From NCBI GenBank assembly GCA_964547135.1, contig CAZJMK010000006.1, forward strand, positions 26,112 to 90,111: a stretch of 64,000 nucleotides of DNA, in the 5' to 3' direction. The translations under genes were made by a program, and so were the position numbers. Every line of letters begins with the position of its first letter. Positions within the stretch are counted from its first letter, which is position 1. Positions 33,478 to 41,955 of this stretch are shown piece by piece. The stretch is from JAJXSS01 sp964547135. GTDB taxonomy: Bacteria; Planctomycetota; Phycisphaerae; Phycisphaerales; Phycisphaeraceae. Below the pieces are notes generated by a model, which had not been told where the DNA came from, ran no database searches, and was given only the letters and a program-made list of their open reading frames with translations.

Positions 33478-35007
33478 TTACGGACCAAACGTTTCGGGCA
33501 CCTGCACCGAACGGTCGGTGGATGCGCCGGGGCCTTGGTCGTCCAGTTCGTTCATCATCGCGGCAGGGCTGGTGTTGGTTGCAGTGTTTGCTGGTTGGCG
33601 TGGCCGCATCGACGGTGCAGGCAGGTCGCCCACGGCGATGGCGGCTTCGGGAGCCGAGGCAGGGGCGGGCTTCACCGTTGGCATCGAGCGTGCCGCATCA
33701 ACGATCACCGGTTGGGCCGGGGTCGCCCTGTGATCCAGCCCTGAAGGGCTTGGCGTCATCGAATTGACATTGGATTGTGCATTGGCCGCATTCAACGTCG
33801 CTGATGATGCGGGCGTGTGTGATGCGCCAATGCTGTCACCCGTGTTGCGCAAGGCTGCCAGTGCCCGTTGCGGACGCAGCGACCAGATATTTTCAGGGGC
33901 GTAACGACTGGGGCTGCTCACGTAATAAATCAGCCCATCGCTGGACCAGCGCGGCTGGGTGTTCACCTGGGCATTGCCCGTCAGATTCACCCGGCCGGAA
34001 CCATCAGCATTCATCACCCAAATGTCCGCCTGTGCCGGTTTGGGGTTCACCTCGCTGCCCTGCTGACCGTTTGCGTCCATCGGGTTCATCACCGTGCAAA
34101 ACACGATGAACCTGCCATCGGGGCTCCACGTCGGCGTCAGACACGCAGCATTGGCGCTGGCAGCCAATTCGGTCGGATGCAGACCTTCACCATTGACAAA
34201 GTCGATGGTCCAGATGGAAAACCAGCGTGTGCCGCGCTGCCGGGCACGTTGAAAGACGATTTTGTTGCCTTGGGGAGACCAGTTGGGAAACAGCCCGGGG
34301 CCAAGGTAGTGCTTCTGACCGGGGCGTTCCAAATCGACGACCACCAGTTCCCATTGGCCTGATGAAAGCGATTGCGTGCTGTAAACGAGCATGCGTCCGT
34401 CGGGGGAAAAGCTGGGGTGAATATCGTGGGCGGCATCGCTGGTGATTTGCACCGGTTGGCTGCCGTCCAGCCCCATGAGATAAATGTCCATGTTGCCCGC
34501 CCGGTTGGAGGCAAAGGCGATGCGTTTGCCGTCGGGGCTGAAGGTGGGCATGGTGTCCCAGGCGGGGTCATCGGTCAGGCGGGTCACGGCTGAGCCGTTG
34601 GTCGATTGCAGATAAAGGTCCGGCGTCGGGCGATGACGGGTCGAAGCATACACCACAAACTTGCCCGTCGGGTCGATGGCTGGGTCAAAGTCGTCGCCTT
34701 CGTTGGCGAAGGTGATCTGACGCAGGTTGTCCAGGTTGGCGTCGATGCCGCTGGTCGTGGTTGCAAAGGGTAATTGGCCGAACAAGGCGAGGGCGGCGGG
34801 CGAGTAACGTTGTGCAGGTTGGTCGTTTGCCACGGCTACAGACGGATCGGTATTGGACGGGGCCACCAGTGAGCGCGGCACTGACGGGGGCATACTCGGC
34901 GTGGTGTTGCCCTCGGCACTCATGGGGCGTTTGCCGGTCGCACAGCCGGATAGCAGCGCGGTGGCGAGCAACCCGGTGAAAAGAACTTGTGCAGGTAATT
35001 GGCGCAT
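33478..35007 (-). CDS. TolB-like beta-propeller lipoprotein (PD40/WD40-like repeats)
   Basis: The protein is 509 aa. A signal peptide with lipobox ALLSGC precedes a Pro/Ser linker, then at least five TolB-type blades (FDPAIDPTGKFVVYAS, DTMPTFSPDGKRIAFASNRA, DIHPSFSPDGRMLVYSTQ, LFPNWSPQGNKIVFQRA, LTPTWSPDGRFIVFC). The last 120 residues are Ala/Pro-rich and disordered. Within this tail NSMTPSPSGLDHRA is translated from an embedded module-A half arm (33733-33758). TolB-like lipoproteins act in envelope integrity or as propeller scaffolds; no tolA/pal is present. The embedded repeat keeps the frame open. Confidence 0.88.
   Translation of the reverse strand: MRQLPAQVLFTGLLATALLSGCATGKRPMSAEGNTTPSMPPSVPRSLVAPSNTDPSVAVANDQPAQRYSPAALALFGQLPFATTTSGIDANLDNLRQITFANEGDDFDPAIDPTGKFVVYASTRHRPTPDLYLQSTNGSAVTRLTDDPAWDTMPTFSPDGKRIAFASNRAGNMDIYLMGLDGSQPVQITSDAAHDIHPSFSPDGRMLVYSTQSLSSGQWELVVVDLERPGQKHYLGPGLFPNWSPQGNKIVFQRARQRGTRWFSIWTIDFVNGEGLHPTELAASANAACLTPTWSPDGRFIVFCTVMNPMDANGQQGSEVNPKPAQADIWVMNADGSGRVNLTGNAQVNTQPRWSSDGLIYYVSSPSRYAPENIWSLRPQRALAALRNTGDSIGASHTPASSATLNAANAQSNVNSMTPSPSGLDHRATPAQPVIVDAARSMPTVKPAPASAPEAAIAVGDLPAPSMRPRQPANTATNTSPAAMMNELDDQGPGASTDRSVQVPETFGP
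33733..33758 (-). repeat. Module A half arm embedded in coding sequence
   Basis: On the minus strand it reads TGACGCCAAGCCCTTCAGGG plus CTGGAT, 23 of 26 bases identical to the A arm. It lies in frame within the TolB-like gene. Confidence 0.85.
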
Positions 35008-35388
35008 GGGGCAACTCGTGAAGGGTTGTAACGGTCATCGCGCAGAAACGGGACATCCAACTGAACCGTGTTGTTATCGGCCGAATGTCACGCGCGACTG
35101 CGAAACCGCAGCACACACTTCACGATGAATTTATCGGACGAGGTAGTTACGGAACTTGAAAGGTGGCTGCGGAAGTGGTCGAGTGATGCGAATTTCGAAT
35201 GTCGGATTTACCAAGCCAAGAACGAGGCTGGCAAGCCGAGGGCTTGGGTATGGTCTGATTGATTCGATGATTGCCTTGGTGCATGGGCGGCAATCATGTT
35301 TACATCGGAGTTTTAACACTTGTCAGAACCACTGACAAAGGCTAGGGTGATTCATGCACCGGAGGCCCTGCTGAGCAAGGAAGGTGTG
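35008..35388. other. Gap between divergent genes with an I-H-F repeat
   Basis: An I-H-F composite (about 35166-35257) has GAAGTGGTCGAGTG, TTCGAATGTCGGATTT and CAAGCCAAGAACGAGGCTGG, followed by a degenerate G remnant. A GGAG at 35307-35310 faces a TTG at 35320, the alternative start of the next gene. The small frame 35125-35262 is only repeat read as protein. Confidence 0.7.
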
Positions 35389-36435
35389 ATGGTCGAACAG
35401 TTGCCCACCGCCCATGTCGCCTCGTCCTCGGCTTTGCCTGCCGCCCCCGGTCATATAACTTCGCATGTGACGGAGGCGTCCGAACACCTGCATCAACTGG
35501 AACCCGGTCACGCGCCGATGGGTGCGATGCTCGAACCGGTGTTGCAGCAGGCCTGTGATCAGCGGTTGTCAAACATCAGTTGGTTTCGCACCACCTGGCA
35601 GCGGGGCGGAGCGGCCACGGGTTATGCGACGTTTCGTGATGATGCGGGGGTCCAGCAGCCGGTGGTGGTGAAAATGCCTGTGCCGCCCAATGAACTGCAC
35701 TGGCTGGAATACCTGCAACCCTACCCCGATGTGGCCCCGAAACTTTTTGCGCAGGGTTCGACGCTGGGCAGTTACGATTTGGCGTGGGTGGTGATGGAAC
35801 GTTTGCCGCACGGGCCGATGAACAGTCAGTGGAACGGCCACGAGTTTGACTGGCTGATCGAGGCGGCGGGTCGTTTTTATCAGGCGACCGACACAGCAGC
35901 GGTCGGCGAACTGCCCAAGGAAAAAGACTGGAAGAAAATACTCGACATGGCGCGAAGGCACATTGCGGAAGACCATGATGTGCAACATGAACAGCGCTGG
36001 AAAAACGCCCTCAAACGTTGTCAGAAAATAATGGGGCAATGGTTGTCGATTTGGAACAATCGGCCGCGCAATCATTGGATACATGGCGACCTGCATCTGG
36101 CCAATGCCTTGTGTCGTCACCCGGCACCGCAGGGACCAGCGGTGCTGATCGATTTTGCCGAGGCACACCCCGGCCATTGGGTTGAGGATGCGGTGTATTT
36201 CGAACATCTTTACTGGGCGCGCAAGCAGCGCCTGGGCGGACGGAAGGTGGTGAGTCAATTGGCGCATGAACGCAAAAAACTGGGGCTGCACGTCGATGCC
36301 GATTGGCCGACGCTGGCGGCGACCAAGCGGGCGTTACTTGCGATGAGCACCCCGGCGATGCTGCAGGCCGATGGTGATCGTCATCATGTCGAGGCGGCGC
36401 TGGCGGTGCTGGAAATTGAAGTGGGGCATGGGTGA
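35389..36435 (+). CDS. Aminoglycoside phosphotransferase-like kinase
   Basis: The protein is 348 aa from ATG 35389 (AAGGAAGG upstream); a longer form from TTG 35320, also with GGAG, would add 23 residues. The APH-type kinase core shows the catalytic loop NHWIHGDLHLANAL (Asp base) and the metal motif VLIDFAEAHPG. The N-lobe has VVVKMPVPPNELHW (nucleotide-binding Lys). It probably phosphorylates a small molecule; choline, homoserine, sugar or antibiotic cannot be distinguished. Alone between repeats. The stop TGA is followed by a module-H repeat 4 bp away. Confidence 0.85.
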   Translation: MVEQLPTAHVASSSALPAAPGHITSHVTEASEHLHQLEPGHAPMGAMLEPVLQQACDQRLSNISWFRTTWQRGGAATGYATFRDDAGVQQPVVVKMPVPPNELHWLEYLQPYPDVAPKLFAQGSTLGSYDLAWVVMERLPHGPMNSQWNGHEFDWLIEAAGRFYQATDTAAVGELPKEKDWKKILDMARRHIAEDHDVQHEQRWKNALKRCQKIMGQWLSIWNNRPRNHWIHGDLHLANALCRHPAPQGPAVLIDFAEAHPGHWVEDAVYFEHLYWARKQRLGGRKVVSQLAHERKKLGLHVDADWPTLAATKRALLAMSTPAMLQADGDRHHVEAALAVLEIEVGHG

Positions 36436-36436
36436 T

Positions 36437-36710
36437 GGGTTTTCGAATTTCGGATTTTGAATTTCGGATTTTGAATTTAACAAACCAAGCCAAGAACGAG
36501 GCTGGCAAGCCGAGGGCTTGGGTATGGCTTGGTTGATCGGCGCGTCGGTTCATCGGTAATGGCAAATGTGGTTTTGCCCGAGTAATCGATGAACCGATGC
36601 ACCGATGCAGAATACCCGAGCCCTCGCGGCAAAGCCGCTCGTACTCGGCTTGCTTCTGTATATTCGAAATTCGAAATTTTCGTCGCACTTGACCACTTGG
36701 CCACTTCTTT
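36437..36710. repeat. Full foldback composite H-F-G-G'-F'-H'-I'
   Basis: Reading right: H (TTCGAATTTCGGATTTTGAA), F (CAAGCCAAGAACGAGGCTGG...GGGCTTGGGTAT), G (GGTTGATCGGCGCGTCGGTT), loop TAATGGCAAATGTGGTTTTG, G' (GATGAACCGATGCACCGATG), F' (AATACCCGAGCCCTCGCGGC), H' (TATTCGAAATTCGAAATT) and I' (CACTTGACCACTTGGCCACT). The halves mirror one another, so the transcript could fold into one stem of over 100 bp. Confidence 0.88.
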
Positions 36711-36812
36711 CCGCATTCGACACATTTGGGGGCGGGCGTTACGATTGCGTTCCCGCCACGTGTGGGTCTGACCCAGCAGGGTTGTCTGACCTGCCTCAAG
36801 GAGAGTTGCTGC

Positions 36813-37979
36813 ATGAACCCGACGCATTCGACGCCGCATTTGCAAGCCGGGAACACAGATCGCACCGTGACGATTGATCATGCGGTGGAACGGCGTTCCC
36901 TGGCGGACACGGGGCTGAAAAAATATTTCGAGGCAGCGATTCGGTTTGAAGCCTCCGACCTTTTGATGCGCGGCGGGCAGACGCCCAAGTTGCGGATTCG
37001 CGGGGCGCTCAAGGGGTTGGATGTGCCGGCGTTGGAAGCGGCGTCGTTTGAGGAATGGGTCGAAGCCGGGCTGTCGGATGCCCAATGGCAGTTGTATGCC
37101 GCCAACGGATCGATCGACTTGGGGCTTGATTTGGATTCGGGTCATCGGTTTCGCGTCAATATTTTTCGCACCCGTGGGCGCAGTGCCCTGGCCGCCCGGC
37201 GGGTCAACAACAAAATCATGAGCTTTGAAGAACTGTACCTGCCCTCGGCGCTGGCGAAAATCGCTGAGTTGCATCAGGGGCTGGTGCTGGTCGCGGGCAT
37301 CACGGGCAGCGGCAAAAGCACGACGCTGGCGTCAATGCTGCAACATATCAATGAGCGTCGCGCCTGCCACATATTGACGATTGAAGACCCGATTGAATAT
37401 TTGTTTGTCGATGGCAAAGCAGTGGTGAACCAGCGCGAAGTGGGTATTGATGTACCCAACTTTGCGACGGGGTTGAAAGCACTGGTGCGCGAAAACCCGG
37501 ATGTGGTGCTGATCGGCGAAATGCGCGACAAAGAGACGTTCGAAGCAGCGCTGCAGGCGGCGGAAACGGGGCATTTGGTGTTTGGGACGATTCATGCGGC
37601 CAGTGCGGCACAGGCGTTTGGGCGTATTTATGATTTGTTTGATATCGAGGAGCGGCCGGCGATTCGGAATATGCTGGCGTATCAGATGCAGGCTTTTATT
37701 TATCAGAAGCTGCTGCCGACGGTGAAGCCGGATATTCAGCGTGTGCCGGCGCTCGAAATACTGTTGCAAAGTCCGCCGACGCGCAAGTTCATTTTGGATG
37801 GAAGAGAACACGAACTGGGCGAGGTGATCAAGGGTCAGCGCGAAGACGGCATGCAGACGTTCACCGATAGCTTGGTGGATTTGGTGGAAAAACAACTGAT
37901 TCACCCGCGCGTGGCGCAGGCCTCGGCGATTTCGCCGGAGGAAGTGAAAATGCGTCTGCGGGGGATCAGTAGTGATTGA
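36813..37979 (+). CDS. PilT-like twitching/secretion ATPase
   Basis: The protein is 388 aa from ATG 36813 (AAGGAGAG upstream). It is a hexameric cytoplasmic secretion ATPase: Walker A GITGSGKST (162-170), Asp box TIEDPIEYLF, Walker B VVLIGEMRD (231-239), His box ETGHLVFGTIHA (251-262). An N-terminal PAS-like N2 domain precedes them (FEASDLLMRGGQTPKLRIRG). The His box and RVPALEILLQ fit PilT/PilU retraction ATPases. It is followed by a GspE-like degenerate paralogue and may energise the pseudopilus machine for the pseudopilins at 19.9 and 30 kb. No pilC or pilB is adjacent. Confidence 0.93.
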   Translation: MNPTHSTPHLQAGNTDRTVTIDHAVERRSLADTGLKKYFEAAIRFEASDLLMRGGQTPKLRIRGALKGLDVPALEAASFEEWVEAGLSDAQWQLYAANGSIDLGLDLDSGHRFRVNIFRTRGRSALAARRVNNKIMSFEELYLPSALAKIAELHQGLVLVAGITGSGKSTTLASMLQHINERRACHILTIEDPIEYLFVDGKAVVNQREVGIDVPNFATGLKALVRENPDVVLIGEMRDKETFEAALQAAETGHLVFGTIHAASAAQAFGRIYDLFDIEERPAIRNMLAYQMQAFIYQKLLPTVKPDIQRVPALEILLQSPPTRKFILDGREHELGEVIKGQREDGMQTFTDSLVDLVEKQLIHPRVAQASAISPEEVKMRLRGISSD

Positions 37980-38014
37980 AGATGGAAGGAATTGGATGTT
38001 GAGTGGTGAATCAT

Positions 38015-38043
38015 TTAGCCCCCGGTCATTGACCGGGGGCTAA
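38015..38043. repeat. Perfect 14-bp palindrome after the PilT-like gene
   Basis: TTAGCCCCCGGTCA and TGACCGGGGGCTAA flank a single T. No T-tract follows, so it is a REP-like hairpin more than a classical terminator. Confidence 0.85.
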
Positions 38044-38157
38044 GTGGACAGCCCGGTGTCATGATGCAAACCGAGAGCGGATGACTGTGCGAGGATTGCT
38101 TTTCGGTGACAATGGCTTGACAATCAGTAGAGTGAGGTTGAGTTTGAACGTTGGACA

Positions 38158-39837
38158 ATGATTAGCGCAATGACTTCAGGGATGCTGCCCATGCCCACGA
38201 TGTTACCCCTTCTGGCTCAGGCTGATGCTTATGTGTTTCTGTCCATTCCGAAGACCTTGCTGCTGCTGCTGACGATGGGCGGCTGGGGCTGGGTGGTCAG
38301 CCGATTGGACAAGGATTTGGAAACGCTGTTTCTGCAACGGCAGTTGTGGAACGGTGTGCAACTACTGGCAGCGGTGGTGGCGCTGTTGTTGTGGCTGGTG
38401 ATTCCGTTTTTCATCGTCGGCTGGTTGCTGGCATTGATCGTCATGGGCATGACCATCGTCGGGTATGTGTTTTATCGCAACAGTCAGGTCGAGCCGCACG
38501 CCCGCTGGAAACTTTCGACCGACATGTTCACGAAGAAGATGGAAGTCGTGCAGGCGAACAAGGCCCAAAGGCAGGCGACGGTGCATTTGCTGAATAAAGA
38601 TGGGACGCGCAAACCGGTGCCTTCGGGAGAGACGCCGTTTGTGGATGCGCATGTGCATTTTGAGGATTTGATGGTGTTTGCGCTGCCCCGAAAAAGCGAT
38701 CGCGTCGATTTGGGCGTGGGTGCCAACGGTCAGACAGCAGTGTCAGTGTCGATCGACGGTATTCGTTATCCGCAACAGGGACTCGATGCCAAGGCAGTGG
38801 TGTCGATGATCGACTACCTCAAGTCGATGTATGACCTGGAGGTGGAGGATCGTCGCAAGAAACAGGCTGCTGCGTTTCAGATTCACGCAGGGGAACATGG
38901 TGTGCATACGGTGGCACTGACCACCAGCGGCTCAACCCGCGAGTTGATGATGACGTTGAAATTGGACCCGGACATGCGCGCGGGCGTCGGCCTGGGCAAA
39001 CTGGGGTTGTTGGAAGCACAAAGGCAGGCCTTGGACCCGCTTGTGGCCACGCGCAAGGGCATCGTGCTGGTGACGGCTCCTTCGGGGCAGGGGCTGACGA
39101 CGACGCTTTACAGTTTGATGCACGAGCACGACCCGTATCAGTACAGCATCGTGACGATTGAAGATGAACTGGCGTACGAAATTGAGGGGGTGAATCACAA
39201 CGTGGCGGAGGTTGGTGCGGACGGCGCGACCCTCAATCGCAAACTGGGCGCGATCGTTCGACAGGACCCGCAGGTGGTGATGCTGGGCAAATTGTTTGAC
39301 CCGCAGATGGCACGCACGGTGGCTCCACTGGCGGCTGAGGCACGCATTTACGTCGGCTTGCGAGAGGAGGACACGTTTGCAGCGCTGCGGGCCTGGATCA
39401 AAGCCATGGGCGAACCCAAGGCAGCGGCTGCGGGGTTGTCGGCCATCATCGCGCAACGACTGGTGCGCAAGCTGTGCCCGACCTGCCGAACGCCTTATAA
39501 ACCCGACCCCGAAGCGCTGCGTAAATTGAATTTGCCCGCGGACAAGGTGCAACAGTTGTTCAAGCAATCGGGCCAGGTGAGCATCAAGGGCAAGGCTCAA
39601 ACCTGCCCGGCCTGTCAGGGCATGGCGTACCGTGGTCGTACGGGAGTGTTTGAAGTCATGGCGCTGGACCAGCAGGCCCGGCAAATGATCGCGGCAGGGC
39701 AACTGGATCAACTGCGAGCGTACCTGCGTAAAAACAGAATGGTGTGGTTGCAGGAAACAGCACTTGCCAAGGTGGTCGATGGAACGACCAGTATTGCGGA
39801 AGTGACGCGGGCGCTGGCGAGTCAGAAACCTGCGTGA
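38158..39837 (+). CDS. Membrane-anchored GspE-like protein with degenerate ATPase site
   Basis: The protein is 559 aa. It has two or three N-terminal membrane helices (about 33-48, 68-105), unusual for this soluble family. The GspE/PilB core follows: N2-like domain (about 120-270) and an ATPase fold whose Walker A reads APSGQGLTTTLYSL with the catalytic Lys replaced by Leu313. Walker B VVMLGKLFD has Lys378 for Glu, and the His box is lost (AEARIYVGL). The tetracysteine zinc site is intact (CPTC 440-443, CPAC 483-486). It should not hydrolyse ATP; a structural or regulatory partner of the PilT-like ATPase is likely. The stop is followed by module I. Confidence 0.88.
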   Translation: MISAMTSGMLPMPTMLPLLAQADAYVFLSIPKTLLLLLTMGGWGWVVSRLDKDLETLFLQRQLWNGVQLLAAVVALLLWLVIPFFIVGWLLALIVMGMTIVGYVFYRNSQVEPHARWKLSTDMFTKKMEVVQANKAQRQATVHLLNKDGTRKPVPSGETPFVDAHVHFEDLMVFALPRKSDRVDLGVGANGQTAVSVSIDGIRYPQQGLDAKAVVSMIDYLKSMYDLEVEDRRKKQAAAFQIHAGEHGVHTVALTTSGSTRELMMTLKLDPDMRAGVGLGKLGLLEAQRQALDPLVATRKGIVLVTAPSGQGLTTTLYSLMHEHDPYQYSIVTIEDELAYEIEGVNHNVAEVGADGATLNRKLGAIVRQDPQVVMLGKLFDPQMARTVAPLAAEARIYVGLREEDTFAALRAWIKAMGEPKAAAAGLSAIIAQRLVRKLCPTCRTPYKPDPEALRKLNLPADKVQQLFKQSGQVSIKGKAQTCPACQGMAYRGRTGVFEVMALDQQARQMIAAGQLDQLRAYLRKNRMVWLQETALAKVVDGTTSIAEVTRALASQKPA

Positions 39838-39962
39838 AGAAAGTGGTCGAGTGAAGAAAATTTCGAATTTCGAATTTCGGATTTCGAATTTACAAAACCA
39901 AGCCGAGGGCTTGGGTATTCGGTGTGGTTAATCGGTGAGTCGGTTCATCGGTTCATCGGCTG
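39838..39962. repeat. Composite repeat I-H-F-G (half element)
   Basis: AAAGTGGTCGAGTGAAG directly after the stop, then TTCGAATTTCGGATTTCGAA, ACCAAGCCGAGGGCTTGGGT and GGTTAATCGGTGAGTCGGTT. No mirror half is present. Confidence 0.85.
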
Positions 39963-40005
39963 AAATAGCCGGGTGATGAATGTTGATGATTCGCGGAGTA
40001 AAGCC

Positions 40006-41814
40006 ATGATATTGAATTTGCTGCTAATCATTTTTTTGGGGTTGATGGCCTTTTACTGGGGTTCGGTGCAGGGCTTGTTTTCGGGGCTGTTGCACCTGAT
40101 CGCGGTGATCGTGGCCGGGGCCTTGGCGCTGGCCTTGTGGGAGCCGTTGGTACTGGGGTTTTTAATCAACCGCATGCCGGAGATGGCTTGGGGTTTGGGT
40201 TTGGCCGGTCCGTTTGTTTTGATTTTGGCGATTGTTCGTTTTTCGATGGATCGGCTGATACTGGCGAACATGCAGTTTCACAGCATTATCAACATCATCG
40301 TGGGCGGGGTGTTTGGTCTGGCGGCGGGCATACTCACGGCGGGGATGATATTGATCAGCATTTCGATGCTGCCGTTGCAGGATGATTTTATGGGTTGGCA
40401 GCCGATGGTGCTGGATCAGAAGGGCAAGGCGGTGGCCAACCCGGACGGGCAGTTGTGGGTGCCGGTGGATCGCATGACCAGCGGTTTTTATGATGCGCTT
40501 TCAGCCGGGGCTTTGGGTCGGGGCAAACCGATTTCAGAGCATCGCGCGAGTTTGGTGGAAACGGCCCATCGGGCGCGCATTCGACTGGACGCCAATGCTT
40601 CAATCGTGGCGTTGCCCGAGGGCATCACGGTGGACAAGGTGTATCAGATGCCGCTGCCGGTGGCGGGGTTGAATGGTGAAATAGCCGGTCCGATCAGCGA
40701 GGATGTGCGCACGGGTAGTACGATTGTGATGGTGAATACCCGGTTTGAAGTCAAGCCCGGCACGTACGACCCCGATGGAGCGTTGCGTATCGCCCCGGCT
40801 CAGGTGCTGCTGGTCACCCGACCCACCGGCAAGGCGGATGAACCCGTGACCCTGCAACCCAAGGCGGTGTCGGTCCGCGAATCAGGCGCCAAACGGCCGA
40901 CCGTTCAGTTTTTGAACAATTCAACCAACTACGCCCGGCTCAACGCCAAGGGTGACCTGGGCTGGTTGTTCGCACTGCCCACCGATCATGAACCGATGTA
41001 TTTGATCATTCGCGGATTGCGATTGACGCTTTCGAAAGTTGAAAAGCCGGCGGCCACGGCCATGGTCGCGGCCATCGGTCGATTGCCCGGCGATGATACC
41101 GAGGTCGAGGAACAGGTCATCGCTGGTAAAACCCCTGCGAAGCCCGGTCCCGGTGGCACAACCACACGCCCCGGTGGTACGACCACGACCCCGCCACGAG
41201 CAACCCCCGGTGCCCCCGGCGCCCCTGGCGGCACGACCACCACTCCGCCTTCGACCACGGGGACGGTGACGCAAACCCCCGGTCGCGTCGGCACCCGTGC
41301 GGATGCGATTGAATTAACCAACATGCTGCCCACCGCCGTGTCGGCCAACATGCTCGGCCCGATTCGCCTCGAAGGGCAAGCCATATTTTCAGGCAAGTCG
41401 GATGTGGGCGCACCGGGAGCCAACCTCAACGCTCAAACGCGGGTCGAGTCGATTCACGTACCCGGTCATCGGGCGATGGTTCGGCTGAAAATGTCGCGTG
41501 ATGATGCCCAGTCGATTTTCGGTCGTGCCCGTGCCCAGGCCACGATGCTGCAACCGATTTACATCGTCGATAACAATGGTGAACAGTATTACCCGATTGG
41601 CTACGTCTGGGTGCGCAAAGCGGGCAATGGTTCGCAGATGATCGCCATTGATCGTACGCAGGAAATTCGCGCTGCAAGGGATTTGCCGATTGCGGAGATG
41701 CAGCCGGGCGAAGAGTTGTACCTTTACTTTTTGGTGCCCAAGGGTATTCAGTTGAGGGCGTATCACCTGGGCGCGACGATCAAACAGGATTTAAGCCTGA
41801 CGATACCGCGGTAG
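40006..41814 (+). CDS. CvpA-like membrane protein with large periplasmic/extracellular domain
   Basis: The protein is 602 aa from ATG 40006. Four N-terminal helices (NLLLIIFLGLMAFYWGSVQG, LIAVIVAGALALALW, LAGPFVLILAIVRFSMDRLI, IIVGGVFGLAAGILTAGMI) resemble CvpA/colicin-V-production proteins. The soluble part has two beta-rich domains separated by a Pro/Gly/Thr-rich, collagen-like linker (about 380-430: PGGTTTTPPRATPGAPGAPG). In planctomycetes CvpA-like proteins are often longer than the 160-residue E. coli form. Function is unknown. Downstream of the GspE-like gene, possibly co-expressed. The stop TAG is followed by module H. Confidence 0.8.
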   Translation: MILNLLLIIFLGLMAFYWGSVQGLFSGLLHLIAVIVAGALALALWEPLVLGFLINRMPEMAWGLGLAGPFVLILAIVRFSMDRLILANMQFHSIINIIVGGVFGLAAGILTAGMILISISMLPLQDDFMGWQPMVLDQKGKAVANPDGQLWVPVDRMTSGFYDALSAGALGRGKPISEHRASLVETAHRARIRLDANASIVALPEGITVDKVYQMPLPVAGLNGEIAGPISEDVRTGSTIVMVNTRFEVKPGTYDPDGALRIAPAQVLLVTRPTGKADEPVTLQPKAVSVRESGAKRPTVQFLNNSTNYARLNAKGDLGWLFALPTDHEPMYLIIRGLRLTLSKVEKPAATAMVAAIGRLPGDDTEVEEQVIAGKTPAKPGPGGTTTRPGGTTTTPPRATPGAPGAPGGTTTTPPSTTGTVTQTPGRVGTRADAIELTNMLPTAVSANMLGPIRLEGQAIFSGKSDVGAPGANLNAQTRVESIHVPGHRAMVRLKMSRDDAQSIFGRARAQATMLQPIYIVDNNGEQYYPIGYVWVRKAGNGSQMIAIDRTQEIRAARDLPIAEMQPGEELYLYFLVPKGIQLRAYHLGATIKQDLSLTIPR

Positions 41815-41955
41815 TAGGCGTTTCGAATTTGGAATTTCGGATTTCGAATTTGCGGAAAACCCGGTGTTGTAGCCGTCCCATTTTGGATTTTGAAAACAGT
41901 TTATTTGGTTAGCGCCGCGACTTGTCGCGTCTGTTTGGCATGATCAAAATCATTC

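Noticed and set aside
35125..35262. Small ORF ending KPRAWVWSD
   Set aside because: It is the I-H-F repeat read as protein; the same peptide would arise at every F copy.
38932..39711. 259-residue minus-strand ORF
   Set aside because: It is antisense to the GspE-like gene, His/Arg/Gln-rich, with no recognisable domain.
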